NCBI GenBank assembly: GCA_023150835.1
Contig: JAKLKB010000001.1
Coordinates: forward strand, 62,001-126,000
DNA from: Myxococcota bacterium
Lineage (GTDB): Bacteria; Myxococcota_C; UBA6777
Reading direction: 5' to 3'
DNA: 64,000 nucleotides
The position numbers and the translations under genes were made by a program. The notes below the pieces were generated by a model. It did no database searches, was not told the origin of the DNA, and saw only the letters and a list, made by a program, of their open reading frames with translations. This document shows, in pieces, positions 46,011-54,641 of the stretch; the first letter of the stretch is position 1; each line of letters begins with the position of its first letter.

Positions 46011-46354
46011 GAGTCTCGTCTCCTTCGTAGGTTTCGATCGGCGATGTGCGCGGCGTGTGGAGGGGGGAGCCTACTTGCGTGCCAAGTCGCTTCTTTGTAC
46101 TTTGCTGCGCGAGCGCATCGGGGCTTGTCGAGTTTTCTTTGGCCCTATCTCATTTCGTTGGGGTCAGCGGTGGGATACAGAGCGCGATCTCGTTGAACGA
46201 CACACGACGTTTTGCGATCTAAATCTTGTTTGTGCCTTGTGGTTTCTGGCCGAACGCTTGTGCGGATGGTTGGCTGGATCGTGAAAAAGTTCCCATGTAC
46301 GGTGTGTTTGATCTGTCTGCTTGGTGTGCAGTTTGTAAAAAGGAGCAACGTTTG
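46011..46354. other. Divergent intergenic region between A2M and lgt genes
   Basis: 344 bp with the ribosome-binding sites of both genes at its ends. TTGAAC at 46193 has a poor -10 (TCTAAA, spacer 19 bp), so no promoter can be assigned. An ORF beginning at 46226 merely extends lgt in frame and is not coding-like before 46355. Nothing else is visible. Confidence 0.5.
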
Positions 46355-47572
46355 ATGAAGTATCCAGAGTGGTTATCGCCGTTTATCATCTCGCCGGATA
46401 TCCCGCTGCGTTGGTACGGTACGATGTATGTGTTGGGCTTTCTGTCTGGCTTTTTGATCATGCGCCATTACATCAAGACCAAGGAGTTCAAGATCCCGCT
46501 TGAAGAAGAGGGCGGACTCTACGACCTGATGATGTATCTTATCCTTGGTTTGATGATCGGTGCGCGGGTGGGCAACTACATCCTCTACAGCCCAGAAGTG
46601 TTTGTTTTGCGGCCTTGGGAAGTCATCGGCTTCCATTATCGGCCTGATGGGAAGTTTAGCCATTTTGCCTTGTCTGGGATGTCTTTTCACGGCGGGCTGT
46701 TCGGGGTATTTGTGGCGATCTTGCTGTTTTTGCGTCGCTACAATTACAAGTTTTCGCACATCGGAGACTGGGCGGTTCTTGCGGCGACGCCCGGTCTGTT
46801 CTTCGGTCGGATGGGGAACTTCTTTAACGCCGAACTTTACGGTACGAAGACATCTTCGATCTGGGGGATGCGGTTTCCCCTTTACGATAAGGTCGGTGGA
46901 TACGAGAAATGGATCAAGCTTCCTGCGGCGCTGCGCCCGTACACAGAGCCACGCCACGCTTCGCAGCTTTACGAGGCGTTGCTTGAGGGCTTGGTGCTGA
47001 TGTTGATCTTGTTATTTATCAAAAGCCGCAAGCCTGCGCGGGGTGTGATGGCGTGGGCGTTTGTCGCCTTCTATGGTCTATTTCGGACGATGGTTGAATT
47101 TGTGCGCGATCCGAGTATCGCTTGGTCGTTGGGATGGTTCACTTCGGGGATGTTTTATTCTGTCCCGATGTTCCTCGTCGGGGTGGTAATGATGATCCGA
47201 CTCCAACAAAATCGCACCTCCTTTGTGGGGGATGATGCTTCGCCTTATCGCAATCCTTCGCCTTTCAAGGTTTCGGCTTCCAAAAGCGGGGCAGCGCCCA
47301 AAGATCGGCAGCGCCCATCTTCTCCGAAAGATCCGCCTCTTTCGTCTGCATCTTCTCCTGCAAAGGCATCGAATAAGGCCAAAGAGGCCGCCCCCAAAGC
47401 CCCCGCAAACCCACCCTCGGATGAAGCCTCTGCTGTTTCCACAAAGACCGCTCCTTCGGCAAAGACCGCTCCTCCGAAAAAGAACACTGCTCCGAATCAG
47501 CACAAGCCCACCCCGAAATCCTCTGTCTCGCAACAAGCCGCCAACAAAAGCAGCAAAAAGAAGAAAAAATAA
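46355..47572 (+). CDS. lgt: Prolipoprotein diacylglyceryl transferase with Lys/Pro-rich C-terminal tail
   Basis: 405 residues from the ATG at 46355 with AAGGAG upstream. The first 290 residues are a typical polytopic Lgt: PLRWYGTMYVLGF, GARVGNYIL, the catalytic-region SFHGGLFG and the signature GLFFGRMGNFFNAELYG with the conserved Arg, Asn and Glu, then HASQLYEALLEG. It transfers diacylglycerol from phosphatidylglycerol to the lipobox cysteine of prolipoproteins in the inner membrane. Residues about 300-405 are a low-complexity tail rich in Lys, Ala, Pro and Ser ending in six lysines out of seven, absent from E. coli Lgt. It is divergent from the A2M lipoprotein gene, a likely substrate, as is the Cys-rich lipoprotein at 26.3 kb. 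Confidence 0.93.
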   Translation: MKYPEWLSPFIISPDIPLRWYGTMYVLGFLSGFLIMRHYIKTKEFKIPLEEEGGLYDLMMYLILGLMIGARVGNYILYSPEVFVLRPWEVIGFHYRPDGKFSHFALSGMSFHGGLFGVFVAILLFLRRYNYKFSHIGDWAVLAATPGLFFGRMGNFFNAELYGTKTSSIWGMRFPLYDKVGGYEKWIKLPAALRPYTEPRHASQLYEALLEGLVLMLILLFIKSRKPARGVMAWAFVAFYGLFRTMVEFVRDPSIAWSLGWFTSGMFYSVPMFLVGVVMMIRLQQNRTSFVGDDASPYRNPSPFKVSASKSGAAPKDRQRPSSPKDPPLSSASSPAKASNKAKEAAPKAPANPPSDEASAVSTKTAPSAKTAPPKKNTAPNQHKPTPKSSVSQQAANKSSKKKKK

Positions 47573-47652
47573 ATCTTGGAAGATCGAGGGCTTGTTCAAA
47601 TCAATCGCAGCGTTGTTTCAACGCCTGCAAGCACAGGGGCTGTTTGCCACAT

Positions 47653-47690
47653 CATACAAAATCTGCCTAGTGCGTGATTGAAAGATGGCG
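47653..47690 (-). repeat. Degenerate R1 end
   Basis: ATACAAAATCTGCCTAGTGC followed by GTGATTGAAAGATG matches the R1 end ATACGAAATCCGCCCATTGC plus GTGATCGAACGATG with scattered changes. No hairpin core remains. It is an old, decayed fragment. Confidence 0.5.
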
Positions 47691-47782
47691 GATTATCCGT
47701 CTTTTTATGCATCGTCTCCTTTTCTTTCTCTTCTATTCTTTCGTTCCACCCGTCTTCGATGCAAGGCAACGTTTGCAATCCT

Positions 47783-47968
47783 TCACCATCCTTTCGGATG
47801 CTCCGCTTTTCTCCCCCCTCGCCTCCGCTGCGCAGCCCCAAGGCGGCGGCTCCAACACTCTTCGATGCACCGGCTGGTGAGTTTCAAGGAGTTGGCTTGT
47901 TTGCTGTCTTCTTTGTACTGCTTCCTTAGGGTTTTGACGCAGCTTTGTTTGCAGGCATTGAGAAACAA
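47783..47968 (-). CDS. Possible small protein with twin CX3C motif
   Basis: Up to 61 residues. It carries CKQSC and CIEEC, two Cys-x3-Cys pairs 23 residues apart, with a lysine-rich helical segment between them. There is no ATG (only TTG) and no ribosome-binding site, and related reading upstream is broken by frameshift or stop. It may be the remnant of a larger Cys-rich exported protein. The last 20 residues are Arg/Gly-rich and less convincing. Confidence 0.3.
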   Translation of the reverse strand: MFLNACKQSCVKTLRKQYKEDSKQANSLKLTSRCIEECWSRRLGAAQRRRGGRKAEHPKGW

Positions 47969-48213
47969 ACGACATTCATCGCTCGGTGAGCTGGGCCATC
48001 CGTCTCTGTCTGGTGCTTGGCCTGATGCTATTGCCCTCGATCTGTTGCGTCGGTGACCTCTTCATCGCCATCTTTTTTGAACGAACCCGTTCTTCGGGCG
48101 CGAAAGTTGAAGAAACTTAGTGATACTTACTTATAACGAGATAAAATTTGTGTTCGCGGCATTTCAAGCGGCAGTGTTGCTTGAGTGAAAGAACGATGAT
48201 CTCTTCGCCAACA

Positions 48214-48263
48214 TGGGGTCAAGGGGGCTAAGACCCCTTGCGGGGTGTGGGGCCGCGCCCCAC
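48214..48263. repeat. Two GC-rich hairpins
   Basis: GGGGTC pairs with GACCCC across AAGGGGGCTAA, and GTGGGG pairs with CCCCAC across CCGCG a few bases on. No T-run follows on either strand, so this is not a clear terminator. It resembles dispersed GC-hairpin repeats of many genomes, but no second copy is in this window. Confidence 0.4.
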
Positions 48264-48333
48264 AAAAACAAAACCAACAACGCAGATGGTGTAGATGACG
48301 GATAGACGGGCGTTATGGGGTAGATGTGGGACT

Positions 48334-48480
48334 CTAAAACAAGGCTTTGGCTTGTTCGATCAGTTTGAAGATCGCGCCGTCGTCGTTTTTGCGCAGGCGT
48401 CCGAAAAGCCCGTCCCTCCAGCGTTTTGGGAAGGCGTCTTTGCCATGCAAAGCGCCGATTAGGGTAGCGAGCCTTTTTAT
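48334..48480 (-). pseudogene. C-terminal remnant of an ADP-ribosylglycohydrolase-like gene
   Basis: In the minus-strand frame ending at the TAG at 48334-48336, the sequence reads LATLIGALHGKDAFPKRW, then RDGLFGRLRKNDDGAIFKL and IEQAKALF. This resembles the end of ADP-ribosylglycohydrolase (ADP-ribosyl-acceptor hydrolase) proteins: the GALHG helix, the PERW-type motif and the final helix. Only about 48 codons remain, with no start or catalytic Asp motifs. The 5' part is lost, and the fragment begins at the stop codon of the neighbouring membrane-protein gene. Identified by eye from a family resemblance; a profile search would settle it. Confidence 0.5.
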
Positions 48481-50144
48481 TTGGAGGTATCGGAGGCTTG
48501 TGGGTCATCGTTTTCATCGGAGCCACCGAGCAATTGGAGGATGATGGCTTCATAGACAAACAAGCGAACCGCAAGATAAAGCAGGGCGGGGAGGCCCCAC
48601 AAAGGCAAGCTGAGCAAGAGCAGCGCACCTAGCACATAAGCAACGGAAAGAGCGGGTGCTTGGGTGGATTCGCCCTCGGAAGTGATGCGTTCTTCGCGTG
48701 GATAGAGTGCGTCGAGGGCATTTTCTCCGAGTTGACGCATCATGCCTACGACAAAGTCGAGAACGAGCAACAGCGGAAAGAGTAGCAAGCTGAGGACAGA
48801 CAAAGGAAAGATCCGCATCCATCGTGGAGGTTGTAGGGTGCGTTTTGAGAGATCACTAAGGAAGTAGAGGGTTGTGTTGAGGATAAGAGACCAGAGGAAA
48901 AAGAGGAAAAAGAAGGGAACCCAAAGAGGCGCGCTAAAAAGCAGTTGTACGCGCAGGCGCAGTTCGGGCTGCATACACCAAACGCCCGCGATGCCTGCGA
49001 TGGGTACGATCAAAGCGAGCAAAAGGGTGATCTTGTGGAGGTTTTGCCCTGCGGGGAGGGTGTTGCTGTAGAAGACAAAGAGGCGAAGCAAAAAGAAAGA
49101 AAAACCAAAAAGCAGCCAGATGACAGCGACTTGGGGGTAAGAGGGCTTGGGCTGTCGGAGAGAGAGGCCGAGCAGCGCGTAAAGAGGGAGCAAGGCCGAC
49201 ACAAGGGTGAGAAGAAGAGGGACGGAGAGCAGCGCAGCCGTCGCGCTGAGGAGGAGGTTGGCCGCAAGGGGAGAAGCGAGCGCGGAGGCCCGATCCAGCA
49301 GCAATACGAGAAGAAAAGGGCTGAGAAAAAGCAATGCGACGGAGCGTGCGGACAGTCGGCGTTGTTTGCTCCATGACCACAACAAAGCGCCCGAAGGAAG
49401 GGCGATATAGAGTGCGACGATTAAACCCGCGATGTGTTTGCTGAGCGCGCTTGCGGTGAGCGAGGGAAAGAGCGATTGGAGAAGCTTTGCGAGGGGTTGT
49501 GCGATGTCCGAATGGAGTCCGAGGATGGCTTTTTGGGTGATGGCTTGAGCGATCAATCCGGCTTGATCGGCGGCACCTTGGAGGATATGCCCGAAGATGG
49601 CGAGTAGCACGAGGCTTTCGTAAGCGAGGGTAGTAAGGAAGAGGCCGATCTGATCGCGCAGGTGGTCGTGTGTGAGCAAGCCGTAGCCAAGGGAAAGAGA
49701 CAGCGGCGCAAGAAAGAGGCCGGGAAAGGTCCGGATGAAGGCAGGATCCATCAAGATCAGTTTGCGGGTAAGCATCATCTGGAGGGCAGGATCGGCTTGG
49801 AAAAGACGCACGATGTCGCTCAAGAGCCAGAGGAAAGAACCGAGCAAAAGTTCGATGGCAAGGGTCTTTCGGAACAAGGTATAGAGGCGTGCATGGAGCG
49901 TGGGTGCGATCGGTTGCAGCCCCAAGATCAAGAGAAAAGGGCTGAGGATGGCACTGGTGAGAACAGAGATCCCAAAGAGGGGAAAGCCGATGGATACGGG
50001 CGAATGGAGGAGCCATCGGATCGAAGGCGGCCAAAAGAAAGGAAGCAGAAAACCAAAGACAACCGCCCACGCACCCAAGATCGCGCCAAAAACAGCGAGG
50101 GGTAGGTGCAAAACATGGGGTGTGGTACGTGAGAGAGAAGGCAT
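48477..50144 (-). CDS. Polytopic membrane protein of unknown function
   Basis: 555 residues with about 12-13 hydrophobic stretches long enough to span the membrane, including WAVVFGFLLPFFW, AVIWLLFGFSFFLLRLF and FFLFFLWSLILNTTLYF. The C-terminus (about 500-555) has one more hydrophobic pair, then an acidic end (GGSDENDDPQASDTSK). It is leucine- and serine-rich, with long loops around Lys/Arg. The ATG has AGGAG 8 bases upstream. It is 84 bp downstream of the GYF/TPR gene and may share its transcript. I know no family; transport or lipid-linked roles cannot be decided. Confidence 0.8.
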   Translation of the reverse strand: MPSLSRTTPHVLHLPLAVFGAILGAWAVVFGFLLPFFWPPSIRWLLHSPVSIGFPLFGISVLTSAILSPFLLILGLQPIAPTLHARLYTLFRKTLAIELLLGSFLWLLSDIVRLFQADPALQMMLTRKLILMDPAFIRTFPGLFLAPLSLSLGYGLLTHDHLRDQIGLFLTTLAYESLVLLAIFGHILQGAADQAGLIAQAITQKAILGLHSDIAQPLAKLLQSLFPSLTASALSKHIAGLIVALYIALPSGALLWSWSKQRRLSARSVALLFLSPFLLVLLLDRASALASPLAANLLLSATAALLSVPLLLTLVSALLPLYALLGLSLRQPKPSYPQVAVIWLLFGFSFFLLRLFVFYSNTLPAGQNLHKITLLLALIVPIAGIAGVWCMQPELRLRVQLLFSAPLWVPFFFLFFLWSLILNTTLYFLSDLSKRTLQPPRWMRIFPLSVLSLLLFPLLLVLDFVVGMMRQLGENALDALYPREERITSEGESTQAPALSVAYVLGALLLLSLPLWGLPALLYLAVRLFVYEAIILQLLGGSDENDDPQASDTSK

Positions 50145-50228
50145 GAGAGGACTCCTGTTTCGGCAGAGATAGAGGTGCGGAAAAAGAGGGTATAGGCTTG
50201 GGAGGGTCGGAAGATCCAGTAAAAAGGC

Positions 50229-53200
50229 TCATTCATCGGAGGTTTGTGGGAGACAACGTGCGTAGAGGTAAGCGAGCAGAAGTCGCATGGAAGAGGAGGG
50301 GGGTGGCGTGCTGCCGCGAAGTTGAACGAGGGGCGAGCGACAAGCAGGAGGGTTGTTTTCGCGGCGTGCGATCTCGCTTTGTGCGAGCCATGGGATCTCC
50401 CATGAGGGGTAGTCACGAGCAAGAGCGGCAAAGCGAGCCTTTGCGGTGTTGGGTTGTTGTTGGAGGTCAAAGAGGATCTGCAACAGTGCGCGAACGCGTG
50501 GTGTAATCGACGGAAGAGCCTCCCACTTTTTGCGTTTTTTTGTGGAGGTGGGAGCGTCTTGAAACAGAAGATCCAGTAAAAAAGGCCAAGCGTGAAGGAT
50601 ATCTGCGTCAGGAGGAGGAGTGGACTTTTTGTGGAAGAGCCGCAAGGCAGCGCGGGTTTTGGCGTCTGTGGCGAGTTGAAGCCAGAGCAGCCATGCAGGA
50701 AGGAAATCCGTCTCTTTTTTGAGTAATATCTCAAGAATACGGATGGCTTTGGGTAGATTTTCGGAGGCAACATAGGCAAGAGCTTGTCCGAATTGCATCG
50801 CGGTTTTTTCTTTGCTTTGGGCTTCTGCGCGTTGGAAGAGTGGGAGAGCTTGTTCTGCCTTTGCATCGCGCAATAGGCAAATGCCGTTGGCGAGGGCAAA
50901 CTGATGAGTAGGGCATTGTTCGGATGAGGGGATCTCTTCGCATTTTCCGATGCTGGCGAGGGCGAGAGATTGCATTGAAAAGATCTTACAATGTTCGTTT
51001 GGAGGTCGTGTTTGGAGGGCGTGTTTGAGGTAGGGTAGGGCTTCTTTGGTTTGGCCTAGGTTGGAAAGCATCTGGATCAGCGGGTAGATCAAGCGGATGC
51101 GTCCGTCGCCAAGGGTGTAGGCTTGACGTAAGAAGGCGAGACGTTCATGGGGGGGACGTTTCGTATCAAGGGCGACCAATTCGTAGCCATAAGGGGAACG
51201 GGGAAAGCGGGAGCGCAGTGTCTGTTGGAGAGCAAGACGTTCGGCGGATTCTTTTGCGGGGTCAAGTGAAAGAGCGCGCCAATAGAGGGGTTCGGGTTGG
51301 TTTGGGTAATCGCGGGAAAAGTCATCAAGGTATTTGGTGCGTTCGTTGAGATCGGGTTCTTCTTGGGCCAACAAGAGGCGCATGAGTGCGGGATAGGCAA
51401 AGGGGGTTTTGGGGCGCCAACGCTCTTGGAGGGCTTGGCGGTAGGCTTGCAAGGCGATCTCTGGTTTGCCTTGGAGTTCAAACCATTGTCCTTGGATGTA
51501 GAGAGTGAGGAAGCGATTGCGGGGGTGGGCAAGTCCTTTTTTCTGAAGGTGGCGGAGGGCTTGTTGCCAAGGCTTGCGCAGGTTGAAGTGGCGCAAAAGC
51601 TGGAAGTAAAGCAAAAGCATCTCGGGCTGTTGGGGGATGTGTTGGGGGTAAGTTTTTTGAATGTCGTCCAAGGCACGTTGGGGTTGTCCAGCCCAAAAAG
51701 CATAGCGCAGACGGCGTTGGAGGATATCGTCGTCTTGAGGCTCAAGGTTGTGGGCTTTTTCGAGGGCGCGAAGGGCTTCGTCCGCTTGGTTTTCGCTCCA
51801 GAGGTAGCGTGCTTCGAGCGCGTAGTATTGGGCCATAAGAGATTGTGGGTAGTGTGCTTGGAGGGTTTTTTGTTGGATGGCTTGACGGATCTGAAGGATT
51901 TGGGCGTTCCATTCGGGCGTATCTTTTCGCCAAGCGTGTTGGAGGAGGGTGAGAAGGGCGGGGAGGTGTTCAGGGGCGCGGCTTTTGGCTTGGAGCAAAA
52001 AGGCGGTGGCTTGGTTTTCTTGGTTGTGTCGGAGGTGATAAAGCGCTTGTCGCCAACAAGGTAGGACGTAAGCGGTGTGTTTTTGGCAAAGGGAGCGATA
52101 GATCTCGATGGCGGGCTTTTCGCGCCCCATGAGTTCGAACATTCGGGCAATCATATATCCCCATACGGGGTCTTGAATGCGTGTTTTTAGAGATTGTCGA
52201 AGCTGTGGGTAGAGTTTTTGAAGGTCATCTTGGGAGCGTAAAGCGACTGCGCGGCTCAATTCAACGAGAGAAAATTCTTTTTGGAGGGTGGGAGAAAACT
52301 TTTGTTTGAGGAGATCGCGCCAGATGATCTCGACATCTGCGCGCATCGAGCGTTCGGTGCCGTGGCTATCAAAGAGAAGATAAGCGTAGCGGATGGCGAG
52401 CCAATCCGCAGGGTTTTTTTGTTGTTGATAGGCCTGCATGGCTTTTCGGCTAAGCGTGCGATGTGCTTGGATGTGATCGAGTTGGAGAGCGCGTTGTGTG
52501 AGGGAAAGCGGAGGTTTTTTTAGGCGTTGGCTTCGTCGGAAAGATGCGCTGCGAAAGGCCCAAAAAGTGGCGAAGACGCTACCAAAGAAAAGAAGGCTCG
52601 CAAGCGTCCATACAGCGGGGTGGATGCTTCGCCAAAAGGAGGTTTTTGTGGGGGCGGGCATATTTTCGCGTGAAGAAGTAATGAGAGCCTCGGTAGAGCC
52701 TTCGCTGCGTGTGCGGGTTCCGGGCATGGCGACCCGAAGGGGATTTTGATCGAGCCATTGGATCAGAGGTGAAAAGCTCGGCCAAGTGTAGAGCGGCTGC
52801 CATTGGAGTGCTTCGGGAGACTCCGCGATCAAGGGAGCGAGTTCTTCGTTGCCGTCCAATTCATGTTTGTTCAACATATCAAAGATTTCTTCTTCGTGGA
52901 AGGGTCCAAATTGCTTTTCACTACGGCGGATCAAAAAGCGCTGAAGCGTTGAATTTGTCTCGTTTTCGCTATGGACGAAGTCTTTTAAAAGCTCCTGCAT
53001 CTTTGAATGACTTGCCGAGGCTTTTTTCTCTTTGGGCAGGGTATTTTGGCGTGGGGGGGGGGGTTGTTTGGGCGTAGCTGGGTTAGGATTCGGCTTAGAG
53101 GGGTTGCGTTTTCCTGTGGAGTAGCGAAGTCCGCCTTCGGTCGGAGAGGAATCGAGAGCGGGTGGTGTTGGGTGTTCGTCGTTGCGGGGTTGTGGGCGAG

Positions 53201-54281
53201 GATAGTACGTTTGTGAGGGCGGAGCTTCGGGGAGATGGAAGGTGGGGTCAGGGAGGGAAGGGGGTGAGTGGGAGGCTGTGTGTCGAGGGGCAGGCTCGAC
53301 GGTTTTACGGATGGCGGAGCGGAGATCTTCGGAGAGCGAGGGAAGGTCAGGGAGGGCGGAGGCCGAGAGCGGCGGATTGCGGGGAGGGGGTTGTTCGTAG
53401 AAAGAAGGCAGTTCTGTTTCAGAAGAGAGCCGATCTTCAAATCGCAAGGGTTCACCGAGGAGATCGCTGATTTCTTGTACGCTGGTGAGGGGAGTGAGAG
53501 AGTGGTCGGGCTTGAAAGGAGGGGAGGTGTTGGCTGAGAGAAAGTCGTCAAAAACATCGAGATCTTGTTCTTGCATGGCGATGTGTTCGGGGAGATCGTC
53601 ATCAGCCATGGGCAGATCGGCAAAAGAGAGAGACTCACCGAGGGGTTCTTCGGGAGGGGTCCAGTGCCGAGCGTTGTATTGATCGCTGGAGGGGCTGCGT
53701 TGTGGGTAAGGGGCTTGAGGAGAGGGGGAGTAGGCGGGGGTATGTTGCCCAAAATGGGGAGCAGGGTAAGAGCCAGAAAGTCCGCGATGAGGAGCGGGAA
53801 GGTTTGCGGGTGGATAAGCATCGATTTGGACGGAAGGAGGCGAATAGGCGGAAGGGAGATCTGTTTTCGAGAATTGCGGGAGGTTGGTTTTTGAGCGAGG
53901 TTGATGGGTGGGTGGGGGGTAGTCTGGTTGTGTTGGGCGATAATGTCGTGGGGTGCTTATGACAGAACGAGAGGGGGAGTGTTCAGGAAGTGGAGGGCGA
54001 TTTTCTTCGATATCCCAGACTTCTGGGGAGATTTCATGAAGTTGGTCGCTTGAAAAAGTCTGTTTTTGAGCGGGGTTGTGAGGATAAGGCGGGGAGGATT
54101 GTCGGTGTTGTGGAGAGGTGGGCGGTTGAGTGTGTCGATGAGATGGGGGGTTGTTTGGTGCTTGAGGAGCGTGTTTTTTGGGAAGCGGGGAGATGTGGTT
54201 GGAGGGATGAAGGTGTGCCGTTTCGGAGGGGTGAAAGGGCTGTTTTGGATCTGGAGGGGATTTGGAGCGATCGCGTGTCAA
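50229..54281 (-). CDS. Large Pro-rich GYF-like/TPR membrane protein
   Basis: 1350 residues. The start is a TTG at 54281 with GAGGAG 6 bases before it; another TTG at 54302 has no ribosome-binding site. Residues 1-410 are Pro/Ser/His/Gln-rich and disordered. A GYF_2-like domain follows (about 440-490: EKQFGPFHEEEIFDMLNK, LDGNEELAPLI). One transmembrane helix is at about 545-565 (VWTLASLLFFGSVFATFW). The last 750 residues are helical with many TPR-like repeats (for example ADEALRALEKAHNLEPQDDDILQ, KEALPYLKHALQTRPPN). This layout, a cytoplasmic disordered arm with a GYF-like module and a periplasmic TPR scaffold, suggests protein-protein interaction. No function is certain. The polytopic gene follows. 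Confidence 0.82.
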   Translation of the reverse strand: MTRDRSKSPPDPKQPFHPSETAHLHPSNHISPLPKKHAPQAPNNPPSHRHTQPPTSPQHRQSSPPYPHNPAQKQTFSSDQLHEISPEVWDIEENRPPLPEHSPSRSVISTPRHYRPTQPDYPPPTHQPRSKTNLPQFSKTDLPSAYSPPSVQIDAYPPANLPAPHRGLSGSYPAPHFGQHTPAYSPSPQAPYPQRSPSSDQYNARHWTPPEEPLGESLSFADLPMADDDLPEHIAMQEQDLDVFDDFLSANTSPPFKPDHSLTPLTSVQEISDLLGEPLRFEDRLSSETELPSFYEQPPPRNPPLSASALPDLPSLSEDLRSAIRKTVEPAPRHTASHSPPSLPDPTFHLPEAPPSQTYYPRPQPRNDEHPTPPALDSSPTEGGLRYSTGKRNPSKPNPNPATPKQPPPPRQNTLPKEKKASASHSKMQELLKDFVHSENETNSTLQRFLIRRSEKQFGPFHEEEIFDMLNKHELDGNEELAPLIAESPEALQWQPLYTWPSFSPLIQWLDQNPLRVAMPGTRTRSEGSTEALITSSRENMPAPTKTSFWRSIHPAVWTLASLLFFGSVFATFWAFRSASFRRSQRLKKPPLSLTQRALQLDHIQAHRTLSRKAMQAYQQQKNPADWLAIRYAYLLFDSHGTERSMRADVEIIWRDLLKQKFSPTLQKEFSLVELSRAVALRSQDDLQKLYPQLRQSLKTRIQDPVWGYMIARMFELMGREKPAIEIYRSLCQKHTAYVLPCWRQALYHLRHNQENQATAFLLQAKSRAPEHLPALLTLLQHAWRKDTPEWNAQILQIRQAIQQKTLQAHYPQSLMAQYYALEARYLWSENQADEALRALEKAHNLEPQDDDILQRRLRYAFWAGQPQRALDDIQKTYPQHIPQQPEMLLLYFQLLRHFNLRKPWQQALRHLQKKGLAHPRNRFLTLYIQGQWFELQGKPEIALQAYRQALQERWRPKTPFAYPALMRLLLAQEEPDLNERTKYLDDFSRDYPNQPEPLYWRALSLDPAKESAERLALQQTLRSRFPRSPYGYELVALDTKRPPHERLAFLRQAYTLGDGRIRLIYPLIQMLSNLGQTKEALPYLKHALQTRPPNEHCKIFSMQSLALASIGKCEEIPSSEQCPTHQFALANGICLLRDAKAEQALPLFQRAEAQSKEKTAMQFGQALAYVASENLPKAIRILEILLKKETDFLPAWLLWLQLATDAKTRAALRLFHKKSTPPPDADILHAWPFLLDLLFQDAPTSTKKRKKWEALPSITPRVRALLQILFDLQQQPNTAKARFAALARDYPSWEIPWLAQSEIARRENNPPACRSPLVQLRGSTPPPSSSMRLLLAYLYARCLPQTSDE

Positions 54282-54406
54282 GGCAAACTCCTCGATTCGC
54301 AAGAGACGGCGCTTAAGCGAAATTGGGGTTGTATGTTACGCTATGCTTGCGCAGAGATCAACCGCGAGGAAGAAAGAAGCGTGTTTTTGTGCGAGGAGGG
54401 GAGGTG

Positions 54407-54532
54407 ATGTATCGTAAGGGAGGGGACTTGCGCGAGCGCAGGTTCTGGCATAACAAAGCGATGCGCCGAACACGGCGTGCGATGTGCGAAAAGAAATATC
54501 AAGGACATAGGGCCGTTGTGGAGGACGTATGA
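54407..54532 (+). CDS. Small basic protein of 41 residues
   Basis: The ATG at 54407 follows GAGGAGGGGAGGTG, an excellent ribosome-binding site. The 41-residue product is strongly basic (14 Arg/Lys) with WHNKAMRRTRRAMC in the middle. It overlaps the next small ORF by ATGA, the classic sign of translational coupling. No family is recognised. The gene is directed towards the amidase gene and the ribosomal cluster. Confidence 0.55.
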   Translation: MYRKGGDLRERRFWHNKAMRRTRRAMCEKKYQGHRAVVEDV

Positions 54533-54636
54533 AAGCCAATCCAACGGTCCGTTTGCACCCGCATCCACGTCGATTTATTAAGAAGCAAAAGGGTTTTCGA
54601 GAAGTGCAAGGAAGTGTTTTTGAAATAAAGCGGTAG
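54529..54636 (+). CDS. Small basic protein of 35 residues
   Basis: A 35-residue ORF starting inside the stop region of the preceding one (ATGA overlap) and ending 5 bases before the amidase ATG. It is rich in Lys, Arg, His and Pro (MKANPTVRLHPHPRRFIKK at the start). No family is recognised. The tight packing of two small ORFs and amiC supports a real operon rather than chance, but size limits confidence. Confidence 0.5.
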   Translation: MKANPTVRLHPHPRRFIKKQKGFREVQGSVFEIKR

Positions 54637-54641
54637 AAGCG

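Larger units (their letters stand above)
47573..48333. other. Gene-poor decayed region after lgt
   Basis: 761 bp without a convincing full gene. It holds a degraded R1 end (47653), a doubtful Cys-rich ORF (47783-47968), reading frames upstream of it that appear frameshifted (an acidic DGDEEVTDATDRGQ-like run ends in a stop near 48010), and a pair of GC hairpins (about 48214-48262). The remaining sequence shows nothing recognisable. Confidence 0.55.
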
